Source: Hortaea werneckii (Eukaryota > Ascomycota > Dothideomycetes > Mycosphaerellales > Teratosphaeriaceae). From it: DNA of 64,000 nucleotides. Shown one piece after another: positions 20,361 through 31,661 of the stretch (its first letter is position 1; each line of letters opens with the position of its first letter). Position numbers and translations under genes: made by a program. The stretch lies in contig JBAOKB010000177.1 of NCBI GenBank assembly GCA_037044905.1, positions 1 to 64,000 of the forward strand, written 5' to 3'. The notes below the pieces were generated by a model that saw only the letters and a list, made by a program, of their open reading frames with translations, was not told the DNA's origin and did not search any database.

Positions 20361-22424
20361 ATGCGCCGAACCCTCCAGCGGTGCTCGACCGCATCTATAC
20401 CACTTGGCGCCCTCCGCAGCCATCCCTCCACCACGTCGCGCATCTCTTCTGATCTCTGCCTTCGTCACGCCGTCCGCCAGAGCCTTCCGCGCCCCTTTCG
20501 CTACCCATCCCGCAGCCTCCACACCTCCCTGCGATTCCAACAGCAACAGCAAGAGCTACAGCAGCAACAGCAAGCTGCTGCTGCTGCCCAAGATGCGCCG
20601 GCTCAAGATACATCCACAAACCGAATAACTCGCTTTGTCGAGCTTGAGACGAACAACATTGTGCACCCAAACGTTGTGCGGACGTTGACCCAGCAGATGG
20701 GCCTCGAGACGATGACCGACGTGCAGCAGGCGACCATCAACGAGGCACTCAAGGGGACCGATATCATTGCACAGGCGAAGACGGGAACAGGCAAGACGCT
20801 CGCCTTCTTGCTGCCTGTGCTGCAGAACATCATCAAGCAAGATCCCTCGCTCGCCAAGAAGTCATTTGGACGGCGAGGACCAAGGACAACCGCCGATGAC
20901 ATTCGCGCTCTGATCATCAGCCCGACAAGAGAACTGGCAGAGCAAATTGCCACTGAAGCCAAGAAGTTGCTGAGCAACACTGGTTGCATTGTTCAGACTG
21001 CTGTGGGTGGCACTGCCAAGCGTGCGGGCTTGAGGGCAATTCAGATGCAAGGTTGTCACATTCTTGTTGGCACTCCTGGCCGCTTAAAAGACATCTTCAG
21101 CGACCCATACAGCCGCGTTCAAGCGCCCGATCTTGACGCATTGGTGTTTGACGAGGCCGACCGACTGTTGGACCAAGGCTTTTGGCCTGAGATTCAAGAA
21201 ATCATGCGCCTACTTCCTACGCCGCAGGAGAAGGATAGGCAAACGATGATGTTTTCTGCTACCGTGCCAAGGGAGGTCGTGGATCTCGTGCGCAGCACGC
21301 TGAAGCCTGGCTTCCAGTTTGTCAAATGCGTCAACGAGGACGAACAGCCAACTCATGAGCGTGTTCCTCAGAGGATTGTCCAGGTTCAAGGTTTTGAGAA
21401 CAAGCTTCCGGCTCTTGCTGAGCTTGTTCAACGCGGGATTGAGGCCAGCAAGCAACCAGAAGGACGACCGTTCAAGGCCATTGTCTACTACAACTCCACT
21501 GCCGAAGTGACTCTCGCCGCCGCTGCCCTAAAAGGCCTTACAACCCCAAACCCCTCCCGTCCAAGACGCCTTTGGGCCTCGCAGGCAGCCGCATCCCTGG
21601 GCTCCCCTCCGGATCTTCGACATCCACTCAAAGCTCAGTCAAGCCCAGCGCACAGCCGCCAGTGATCTTTTCCGTCGCTGCGAGAGCGGTATCCTCATGT
21701 CATCAGACGTCACAGCAAGAGGCATGGACTTCCCAATGTAACCCACGTCATCCAGATGTCCGTGCCCCCGAGCAAAGAGCAGTACATTCACCGTATCGGA
21801 CGCACCGCCCGTGCCGGGAAAGAAGGCGAAGGCTGGATCCTGCTTTCACCCGAAGAAGCGCGCGAAGCCCGATACCGTCTCAGCCGCATCCCACTCCAAG
21901 CCGACACCAGCCTGCAGACAGCCAAACTGGATCTCACCCGCCCTGGCAACGTTCCGGAAGCCGCAAGCACCATCCTTGAAATGCTCCGGGGTGCCATGTC
22001 CCGTGTACCCAACGAGGTCAAATTCGACGCTTATAGGGCTTTATTGGGTGTTTACGGATGGTTCTCCAACAAGCGGAGACTGGTCGAGGCCATGAACAAC
22101 CTTTCCTCCTACGGATGGGCACTGCGCGACCCGCCTAGGATCAGCCCTATTTTAGCCCAGCGATTAAAACTTTCGAGGGTGCCGGGTGTGAACATGGGTG
22201 CTACGTCAGGGCCGATGGAAGAAGGGGGGATGGATCGCCGTCCATTCGGGGGATCGAGGTTTGGAAGGCAGGATTCTTACAATAGCAGACCCAGCAGCAG
22301 GGGGGATTTCGGATATGGATCCGACAGGAGGGATTCCCGTCCCTCAGGGAGGTTTGGCGGGATGGATCGTTCCAGCGGGCGTGGACGATTCAACGATCGG
22401 GAGTCGAACGACAACCCGTTTTAA
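20361..22424 (+). CDS. Mitochondrial DEAD-box RNA helicase (Mss116-like)
   Basis: The Arg-rich, acid-free N-terminus (about residues 1-60) looks like a mitochondrial presequence, followed by a polyglutamine/alanine stretch (about 60-77). Core motifs: Q motif near 115-125, AQAKTGTGKT (137-146), PTRELAEQ, GTPGRL, DEAD (264-267), SAT (299-301), then the second RecA domain with HSKL, SSDVTARGMD and HRIGRTARAG. The tail is Arg/Gly/Ser-rich, as in Mss116/CYT-19 proteins that remodel group I and II introns and mitochondrial RNPs. Three missing bases break the frame, all beside short homopolymers: GG at 21534-21535, CCCC at 21604-21607 and AA at 21735-21736. Restored length is 688 residues, so the gene is probably intact in the organism. 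Confidence 0.9.
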
Positions 22425-23133
22425 GCGCTCTCTAGGACGTAAGAGGATGCAAGCGATCTCGTGAGTTGTTCGCTAGGATCTCACGCGACTTGTTTGTTTT
22501 GGTCTCCGGGTATTTTTTACGCCAGGGAATGTACGCCAGTGAATGTATACTATTGCGATTTTCGCGGGAAAGCTACATGCATAGCGCAGGCGTTGTCGTT
22601 CGGGATTTGAAAATGGGAAAGGAAAAGCATAAGCGAGCACGTGTAACAGACTTCAAACATGTTGTAGGATAGGTTTTTATCAACTAGATACTCGACTCTA
22701 ATCTTGAAAGGAATGTACATTAGCAGCACATAATTCTTGACTGAGTTGAAGTATTCTCTCATGGGCTCTCTTCTGCATTTCCATGCGCTTTTGTGTCTGA
22801 TGAACTTTGAACGCTCAAAGGCTACACATCGTCGGGTATTTCACGACAGTCATGGTTACCTAGGTATTTTGAAAAGTCAAAATAGCCAGGACGTCAGAAC
22901 GCTGACCACAAACGCAGCAAAGGCCGAGCGATGGGGACACAGTACATAGGTAGGATCATGTTTGAAAGGCGAAAGGACGCTTTGCCCTCAGATCTGAATA
23001 ATGGTCATGATGGCACTGAAGAATTTGAGGACAGATATTGCAGCAAGTATCACTGGCTGGAGAAAACGATATCAATGTGGTGTGAAGACGCTGCGTATGC
23101 GCAAACTCGCCAAATGTAAGGGTGGCCGCTTAC
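22425..23133. other. Intergenic, nothing recognised
   Basis: Lies between the convergent helicase and amine oxidase genes. AT content rises mildly. No supported frame, repeat or RNA. Confidence 0.5.
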
Positions 23134-24833
23134 TCATGTTGATCCAGCACCATTTTCCAACTCGGCCAAAATCCCATCCGCCTCTCTCCACCCGCTCAGC
23201 AAAGCACCATGCACCGTAGCGAAATGATTCCTACTCGTATGCTCGCCAGCAAACCTAAGCTCACCACCATGACTACTTCTAACAGGCCGCTGGAACTCCT
23301 CTCGATGCTCGTGGTCCGATAAACCGGTAATCATATGGCTATAGCTCCGCGAGAGAAAGGGTCGCTTGCCCAACGAGTTACATGCACGGCTGCGGGCGGG
23401 GGAGGTTCAAGACCGAGCCAGGATGTCAGGGCGCGATGGACGACTGCTCCTGCGTCTTGGTCGGAGAGGGACTCGATATGGGTTGCGTTTGAGCATGAGA
23501 CGAAGGTGGAGAGGACGGGGAAATCGGTGAGGGCTTCGAGGTTGAGACAGGAGAGTAAGCGAGGTCCTGGGGAGGCATCGTCCTTCGGATGGATAGAGAT
23601 GCCTGGAAGCTCGGAAGTGAAGCCCATGAAGGAATCTGGTCGAGCGTCTTTATTTTGGTGTTCGCCGGTTGACCTTTTCACTACGCCATTCTGATAGCGG
23701 GACAAGTACGGCTCTTCACTCCACCATGCGTGATCGTAGACGAGGAAGATCTTATCGAGCGTTCCATAGCCAAGCGAATCAAGCGCGTTTTGTTTGCCTT
23801 GCGGCAACAGCGGCTCGAATAACGGCAGACTGTTCGCTTCTCGGTATCTGTTGGTGTGATGCTGAAGAACACCCAGTGGCATTGAACAGACAACTCTATC
23901 AGCCGTGAAAGTAGTTTCGCCGGTCTCCACGACCACAGGTGCCCTATCCCATCGTATGCGCTTCACCTCGGCGCCCGTCTTGACCAAGTCTTGCTCGCGC
24001 AAAACCTTCGCGACCTCCTCAATCAAGCTCTGATACCCATCCTGCAGGAAGACTTGATCTCCATCGAAGTCATCAATGGCGTATTCTGCCAAGCTCACCC
24101 CGGCACGGCCTCTGTCATGCTCGGCAGACTGTGCAGCTAGAGGCGCGGCCTCCATGTTCTCGATGAATTGCGGCAGTCCGCTTAGACTTGGATGGAGCTC
24201 CGGAGGAAGCTCAGCGAATGCAGAATTGAAAACTTCATTGCGTTTGACAGCGTTCAGAACGGTTGTTCTCTTTGCCTCATGTTCTGTTGAAGCAGCAGCT
24301 TCATCGTGCAAGGATCCGAGCATGCCCCAGACGCTTCCCATTAAAACGGAAGTGCCAGCAGCCGGTATTGCACGCGACTCGCCACTTCCACTTTCGTCCT
24401 CGCTGGGTTGCATAGACTGTGGCTTTGCTGCGCCGTCAATCTCAACCCATCCATCTTCCCTTTCATGAAGCTCTCCAACTTCTCCGTCGGACCTGGGAGC
24501 TTTAAAAGCCACCGCACCATCCAGCGGCCTCATGCGCTTGTGCGGTAAGATCTCTACAAGTGGGTTGGGCATCTCCTTCGTCCCAGTTCCATGGATCCAA
24601 TTGGCACCAGTGTCGAGCCGACATCCGTTGACATGCACAGCATCGATGCGTCCACCGATTCGATCTCGGGCTTCGAGCACCAGAAGACTGTTGGGTTTCT
24701 GATGGCTAGCATGTTGGAGGAGGCGAGAAGCGCAGGCTAGGCCGGACATCCCGGCGCCGATGACGATTGTATCGTAGTGACGACCGCCATTGTTTGGAGC
24801 TTGACTTGCCATTCTTATGAGAGAGCGCTGCAT
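23134..24833 (-). CDS. Flavin-containing amine (polyamine) oxidase
   Basis: FAD-dependent oxidase of the polyamine oxidase/LSD1 family. Rossmann motif DTIVIGAGMSGLACASRLL near the N-terminus, LVLEARDRIGGRID, and substrate-loop GANWIHGTGTKEMPNP. A variable Ser/Glu-rich insert occupies the middle. The C-terminal FAD-binding part includes RFAGEHTSRNHFATVHGALLSG. One missing base near 23346 separates WASDPFSRG from SYSHM; with it the protein has 566 residues. Two in-frame ATGs at 24833 and 24812 are possible starts; the second begins MASQAPNN just before the FAD motif. By family it oxidises N-acetylated polyamines or spermine to aldehyde and H2O2. Localisation is not clear. Confidence 0.9.
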
Positions 24834-25163
24834 GAGCACTTTAATGGTTCGTCACATTGTTGTGGTCAAGTTTGATGGCGTTGATGGATGCGACGTCCAC
24901 ATTCTGCCCAAAGCCAGGGCATGTGGGCTTCCCTCATGAGGTAATGCAAGCTCCGCTTAGTCAGGATGAATTCGGGACTTTGTTACATCGACTTAGTCAC
25001 GACCAAGGAGGCTCGTTCGTCTTGCGATGGATAGCAACTCTTGGACTAGTTCAAGAATAGGTTTGCCGTCCCAGTAGTGGTCGCGCTTTTGATGTACGCC
25101 ATGCGATCTCAGTGAAAGGGAGCAACAGCTGCCCATATATGTCTCTCAAGGGTCATCTCCTCG
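24834..25163. other. Intergenic, nothing recognised
   Basis: Between the amine oxidase start and the 3' end of the COG7-like gene. No features seen. Confidence 0.5.
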
Positions 25164-26191
25164 TTAGTCCATGTAGATGTCATCCCTCAGCTTTTTCAAA
25201 TTACTGAAGAAGCCATAGCCACCCTCATTCACTGTACGAGCATCGCTGACACCGGAGCCATATCGCATGTCTGCACCTCTTGTCGGCAAAGTAGTGGGTT
25301 TGCCACTCCTCTCTAGTGCTTTCTGTCTTTCCTCAACCGGCTTACTCAGGTTCTCAATGATCCTCATGCGCGCCTTTTCTTCTGCCGTGCCCTTCCACAC
25401 TTCAGCTAGCTGCTTAAGCTCCTCTATGCGCACCAATGCAGCTTCCAAGCCCGCAGCGTCATTGCCTGCACCGAGAAGCTCACTGATCTCCAATCGCATC
25501 TTCTCCACATACTCCTTGCCTTTCTCCTCCCTGTCACGCGCTTCGCCATCTGAGTCTGGGGCCGAGACTGAAATGATTGAAGATGTGACGCCTGCGAGTT
25601 CGGAGGGCGCGAGCGGCCAGGCCATGGCATCGCCGAAGACCTTGATGACTGCGTCCAAGCGGGCACGGACAGCTGTTAGGGTCTTCAAGCGAGCAAGGTA
25701 TTCTGGCTCTGCTGTACCATTTCCAGAACGTCCTTCACCTTGGCTTCGTCTCCCGTAGTGCCGTTTGTCGAGCCAGTTGAGCTATCCTCTGCTGGTGAAG
25801 TGAAAACCTCAATATCCTTCCGTAGACCGGCGTTGAAGGAGTCGGTCAGACCGGCAGTGTCGCCTCGTAGGACTTCGACCTCGTATGCTAGCCTGCTGCC
25901 ACTTCGGATGATCTCATCTGTCAATTGGTTCAGGGTACTGCTTAATCGGGTTGTGTGGGCATTCAGCTGGGCGAGTAGGGATTGCAGTTGCGTGCTAAGT
26001 TCCGGTAGCTGGACGCTTCGTGTCGCAAGAGTACCGCGGGCACTGGAGGAGGTGGCTAAGGAAGGAAGGGTGGAGTTGAGGTAGTCGGCAGGGTCGAAGT
26101 TGTCGGCCAGAAATGGCTGAACGGCGGGATCGGAGGCGTATTGGTTCATCGTGTCGCTACTGGAAGCGGGCGATCGAGCTGTCGCAGCCAT
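25164..26191 (-). CDS. cog7: COG7-like Golgi tethering subunit
   Basis: The N-terminal half (YASDPAVQPFLADNFDPADY, then LLAQLNAHTTRLSSTLNQL and DEIIRSGSRLAYEVEVLRG) resembles subunit 7 of the conserved oligomeric Golgi complex. That subunit tethers vesicles for retrograde traffic within the Golgi. The rest is predicted coiled-coil and ends GFFSNLKKLRDDIYMD. One missing base near 25690 joins the two halves (QNTL to ARLKTL), giving 342 residues, short but complete for the fungal protein. The start at 26191 is the first ATG in good context. No intron needed. Confidence 0.68.
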
Positions 26192-27217
26192 TGTCGTATG
26201 GGAGTGATGGCACTCAAGGTGCTGGTTGACGTGAGTATGGTGACAGGACTCAGTATGGCGACATGAATGCGTTGATCAAATTTTGACGGCGTCGCCATGA
26301 ATATTTCATGGACCACCGGGCCGCCCAATGGATGAGGACAGCAAGCACTGAATGCCATGTGAGGCTCGAGCCGCTGCGGCAGTGTACCGAGCGTGGGGCA
26401 AGCTCCAAACTTACAGCACTAGCGCATACTAGCGCCCGTTAGCTGCCCTGAATGCACCAACCCTGACGGTGGGTTGATGGTGGATGCCTGCAACAACCAC
26501 CAGTTGAAGGAGTTGCCACCACCTGTGACTGCCGGCACCGCTGCCATTCACCCATTCATCCATTATTCACACGCGTCAAGCAAGGCGTACATGCATAGTA
26601 TATGTGCTTGCCTGCCATTTGCATCATGTGACTGCTGCCTGAAGGCTCACGCTAAGACTGGGGCCAGAACCGGCTTCACCACCTCCATCCATCCTTTTGC
26701 TCCAACCGTCCAGTTGTCTATCCATCACTAACCACGTCTCCTGCCTCCATCCTCCTCCCTTCTCCTCTTTCCCACCTCCGGTAGGTCGTTGTACACTCAC
26801 TGATCTCCCAAGCGTCGCAGCAGCAGCTGGCAGCGCTTTGCATGGAGTGATCGCTGTGCCGACGGGAGTCACATGTGCTGCCAATACCTCTCCACGTCAA
26901 AGGGCCACTGCTAGTACAAGCAGTGCGATTCCCGATATTCACATTCGCAACTCTTCCGCCACCTCTGCCTCTTCCATTTCGGCGAGCGGTGTGTCTGCCA
27001 ACCAATCTTCTCGACATTCTCCGCAGGATCATTCCACGCCACCTACTTTTGTTTGCCTTCTCTCAGCTTGAGCGGCACATTCAACATCCGCAGCCGAGCT
27101 AGAACACGCCCGCCGCGACTCTAGTCCTTCTCCTTCTTGCAGCTCGCACCTACACATACACTGATTTTGAGGCCGTCCGCTTCTAGACGCCACCCACTTA
27201 CCCAATCAGGCGCCACT
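26192..27217. other. Divergent intergenic region, long pyrimidine-rich leader
   Basis: About 1 kb between divergent COG7-like and PARP-UBC genes. The right half (about 26690-27130) is C/T-rich and probably the 5' leader of the PARP gene. Short frames are not supported. Confidence 0.5.
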
Positions 27218-30200
27218 ATGCCGCGCAGACAGTTCGTCAATGATTTTCAGAACATCGGTTCGGACTCATTGCCACCCGGCATACACAATCTGGAGCAAGG
27301 CGAGGACGATGGGCAGTTCACATTCACTTTTTCTGGCGACCCAACCGCTCCGTTGTCACGAGCGGTCACAGTCACTGCTCTCATTACAGATCTCGACGAA
27401 TATCCGAAAGGCCATGAGTACATGCTCTTCAGCGACGATAAAGCCCCTCACTACATCGGCGCCGCTCTCCAAGATGTCCGCGGCACAGCCAGGAAGCCCG
27501 TGATGGAGCTCATCGGTATAGTCACTGCAGCACTTACCAAGGCTTCACCAGACAAGGATGGCGATACAGAGATGGAAGATTCTCAAGGCTTCGACGACGA
27601 AGAGTCCCTTGATGAAGAAGATGACGACCAAGACGACATCTACGACAGCGACCATGAAGCGTTTGGCGGCAACACCAGCCAAGCTACTTCTGCATACCAA
27701 ACGACTACATCTTCATCCAAGATTCCGGGCTCCACGCGTGCCTTTCGCAACCGCATACGCTCAGACCTGATGACCGCCAAGCGTGCTGGCTTCAAGGTTG
27801 GCCAAGTCGGCCATCTCATGGAGGGGCTTAATTGCTTCATATCAATATCCATCCGAGTTTCCAAGCTCGGCATCTCGCATGAAGCAATGCAAGCATGGCA
27901 GGTCAGCCCACAAGAGTACTTGGTCCTTATCATTCAATACCCAAATGGCTACAAGACATCGGAAGATTTACAGGCACTTGACAGTCTTCGTCTGTCACCC
28001 AATCTTGGCTTCCGAGTTTGTGCGAGTAACCGCTATAAGCCTACTCTACAAGAAGCAATTCAAGCCTTCACGGTGGTGAGCAAGGCCGACAGCCGTGACC
28101 GTATCCCTTTTTCAACGACAACAAACGCCATACCGCAGTCAGATGATGTGTCGACTGGCGGTGGTCTTCGTGAGACATTTATCTCCAAGCCTCTCAACAA
28201 CTTGTTGCAAGAGCGTCTGATTCCAATTCTCCGCAGCCGTGCCATTGGAATGACCTGGCGTGGTGCAGAGGCGTGGTATGTCGAATGCGCCTCTCGCGGC
28301 CCAAGTAATGCTGATGGAATCCCTGACGCCTTCTTCAAGCCTGAGCCTCTGAATGAGGCGCTGCCTGAGATTGTGAATGCCGATCACTTTGCATCCAGAC
28401 TGGGCAAGACTTTCTTGAAAAAAGCTTCCCGCTGTTGGCAATGCATTCCTTCTGCGCCACTTTGTTCGCTGCACCGATTTCTGCCTTGTCTGCCATCGGC
28501 CGCTTGAGACGGAGGTTGAGGCCATAAAGCCATACGTCTGTGATCAGCCGCTTTGTCTGTACCAATACATGACACTTGGATTCGGGCCAAGCATTGAGCA
28601 CGAAATTCTCTCGCAGCTGTACGTCGTGGATCTTCTGATCTCCTTCTGTTACGTGAGCACGGCAACGAGAAGATTGAAGGATTTCCCTGATGGCCTGGCT
28701 TTGATGGTCCCTCCTATAAATCCATCAGGCAATGCATCGGACATCGACATCCCAGATCCGCTGTACGTCCCTTCGAATCGACGTGCAGAAACTTCGAAGG
28801 ACTCATCGGAAAAGCATAAAAAGTCATGTTCCAACTGCTCGACTTACGAAGTAGGTCTCGATCCGGATAAGCTTGAAATGATCTTTCACGACAAGCCCGA
28901 ACGATGTCCAGTAAGACGAGGTAGCTGGATAGTCTTCAAAGCCAGCGAATTTCGCCACGGAGAGATGCACTGCCGCGTCGCAGACGTGACTTACTATCCC
29001 ACCATAAAGATTGATACGCCAATAACGATGACCAACAGAAAGACCGGTAGATACGAAGCACTGCTGATATCACCTGGAACACAACAAAGACTTCTGGCGC
29101 GTTAGCCAAGACAATCACTCCTGCTGCAACACCAAAATGGATCAATGCAACTTTTCAAGTGTACGAGCAGGACTTCGAAGATCTGACGAAACATTCCAAA
29201 TGCATCGCGATTTGCAGGCTGCTTGACACACTTCCCAATGTGAAGCGCATGCAAGAGTATCTCTCCAAGAACAGGCCAAATGATTTGAAGAGCTGGGTCG
29301 ATCGTATCAGTCCTGCTGCGTTAAGTTTGCTCCGGTGGATAATTGCATCGAACAGGGCATGCATCATGCAGGTAGACCGAGATACTGCACACAAGACACC
29401 GACCGGGTCAGTGGGATGAAGGGTTACATGCAGTTTCGCTTCGCAATGGGTGCGCCGGACAAGGAACAACGGTTCTTGACGGCAGTTCGCAACACAAAAG
29501 AGCGATTGGGATTGCAGTATCCTACTATATTTGCATGGCATGGCAGCCCTTTACACAATTGGCATATGATTATTCGCGAAGGCCTTCATTACAAGAACGC
29601 CGATCATGGACGTGCATTCGGTGACGGTGTCTATCACGCCAAGGATGCCGGCAACCTCGATCACTTATTGCGGGATGCAGTACTACTCCCGGCCGGTGTA
29701 GCGACTTCATCGGCGTGGCCGCAAAGCCTGCTTCGAGTCAACTCGGCTTTGGCAATGAATGAGATTGCTAATGCACCTGCTGAGTTTCAGAGCTCGAACC
29801 CTTACTACGTCGTTCAAAACCTTGACTGGATTCAGACAAGGTATCTCTTCGTGCAGTGCAATCCTGTTGACGACGCCCTGAGAGGTAGGCTGGAAAACGA
29901 ATCCGCTCCGAAGCACATCCATCCGCAAGATCCAAGCAGAACGCCCACGGGAACTAATCGGAATCATGTATGAGATTCCATCCAAATCGGTCAAGGCAGT
30001 CGGATCAACGGAGAGTTCAGCCAAAAAGGGTAAAGGGATCAAGAGCAAGGCGGGTGGCCAAAGTCCGCTCAAGAGGCGGAAAGGAAATGGTGGATTCGCT
30101 GATCCCATCGACGTCGATGAAACTGACGACAGCGCAAGTGATATCACCGATACTGACGACAGAAACATGCTGGTGGACGAGCCGGAGTCGGAGCCTGATT

Positions 30201-30904
30201 CAGACGAAGCAAACGCTGTTGCTAGCAACACAAAGAGTCCTGTTTCAGGAATCGGCGACACCGACTTTCAGCCCGGCACCTTGGACTACGGTACTTTACC
30301 CCTCATGCCAGTGCCTGAGTACGCCGTTTCCGGCACGACCAAACGTCTGTTGAAGGAGCTTCAGCATCTTCAAAAGGTGCAGCGATCATCCATCTTGGCC
30401 GATCTTGGCTGGTACATCGATGTTGACAAGATCGAGAATGTCTATCAGTGGCTCGTCGAACTCCACTCCTTCCAATGCCTGAACCCCAAGCTCCCAATCG
30501 TCACCCAGATGAAGAACAAAAGCATGAAGAGCATCGTCTTGGAGATCCGCTTCAACAAGGACTTCCCCTACACACCGCCCTACGTCCGTGTCGTCCGTCC
30601 CCGCTTCCTCACCTTCGCACAGGGTGGCGGCGGACACATCGTCATGGGTGGCGCGATGTGCATGGAGCTCCTCACCAACACCGGCTGGAGCTCTGTGAGC
30701 AGCATGGAGAGCGTGCTCATGCAGGTGCGTCTTGCGATCGCGCTTTCGGAGCCTCCGGCGAAGTTGGACGTAAAAGCTCACGGTGATTACGGCACAGGCG
30801 AGGCGGCGGACGGATATATGCGGGCTTGCGCTACTCATGGGTGGACGGTTCCTCCGGGCTTTAAGGAGATGGCTTATGGCATGGGAAGGAATAGGGACTA
30901 CTAG
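27218..30904 (+). CDS. PARP-like protein with C-terminal UBE2Q-like domain
   Basis: After an acidic region (about 27590-27650) comes an RWD/UBC-associated region, a Cys pair segment (FVRCTDFCLVCHRPL, about 28460) and a PARP catalytic domain (about 29520-29880: AWHGSPLHNWHMIIREGL, GRAFGDGVYHA). A basic linker and an acidic NLS-like stretch lead to a UBC-fold domain (about 30350-30880) with GGAMCMELLTNTGW, close to the active-site segment of UBE2Q. Four single-base breaks: an extra A in A6 at 28418-28423, a missing base at 29076, a missing C at 29399, an extra C at 29944. Net change is zero and the product is 1228 residues. By family it may mono-ADP-ribosylate targets and have ubiquitin-transfer activity; joint action is inferred. 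No introns seen. Confidence 0.88.
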
Positions 30905-31661
30905 GAGTTCTCGATGGGAGAAGCGGCTCTACGATGGCAGGCGCTGACGATATAGGGCCGGTCGTCGAGATGCTGGGTTCATGAGATGCTTTTTCAAGAA
31001 TGATGACGTATTGCGCGGTAGGGTGAATGCATTTCAAGGAGTATCCATGTTCAACAAGGGATAGCGAAGGTGTTTCTCTAAAGGGTCAGAAAGCGAGAAG
31101 GCAGAAAACTTGACGATCGATAGCTTCAGTAGTGCGACAACACTAGGGACGAACAAAAATAAATATATGTATACGTTCTCGTCCGTTTCACACGACATAC
31201 ACATATATTGAGTAGTGCGCGCAAATAGCTGTTGGTGTGAAGGTCAGAGAACGAGATCTTCACGCTGAGGTCCGTCCCAGTTTGTGCTGCCATCCACCGG
31301 CACGGCGTATAAGAGTAAGCCTGACACAGCTGTTCCTGATCCCTGGTAGACTGGACTGTCTTGGCTCGCATCGAAATGTAACTGATGAGAGTACATTTCC
31401 ACATGGTCTTGATAATTTTCTTGGTTCTTGAGCTTCGATGCAACACTTCAGTATGTATTCTATGCTGTATACCAGTCTTCGATATAACTCAGTCGCTACG
31501 GAAGAGACGCTGCACATCAATCCCGTCTAAGTCTCATTCCCGCTCATCATCCCTGCTCACGACGCACTTTAGCCTGGGGTGTTGAAGCTTCTACCAAACG
31601 TTCGTCCGGTGCTTCGGCCTACGACTCATCAGGCGTTTTCTCCGACTGAAGACTTGTGAAT
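30905..31661. other. Intergenic, nothing recognised
   Basis: Convergent region between the PARP-UBC and M28 genes. No supported frame or repeat. Confidence 0.5.

Noticed and set aside
20361..22424. DEAD-box gene as a pseudogene
   Set aside because: All helicase motifs are intact and the three breaks are one base each beside short homopolymers, which fits sequencing error in a nanopore-derived contig.
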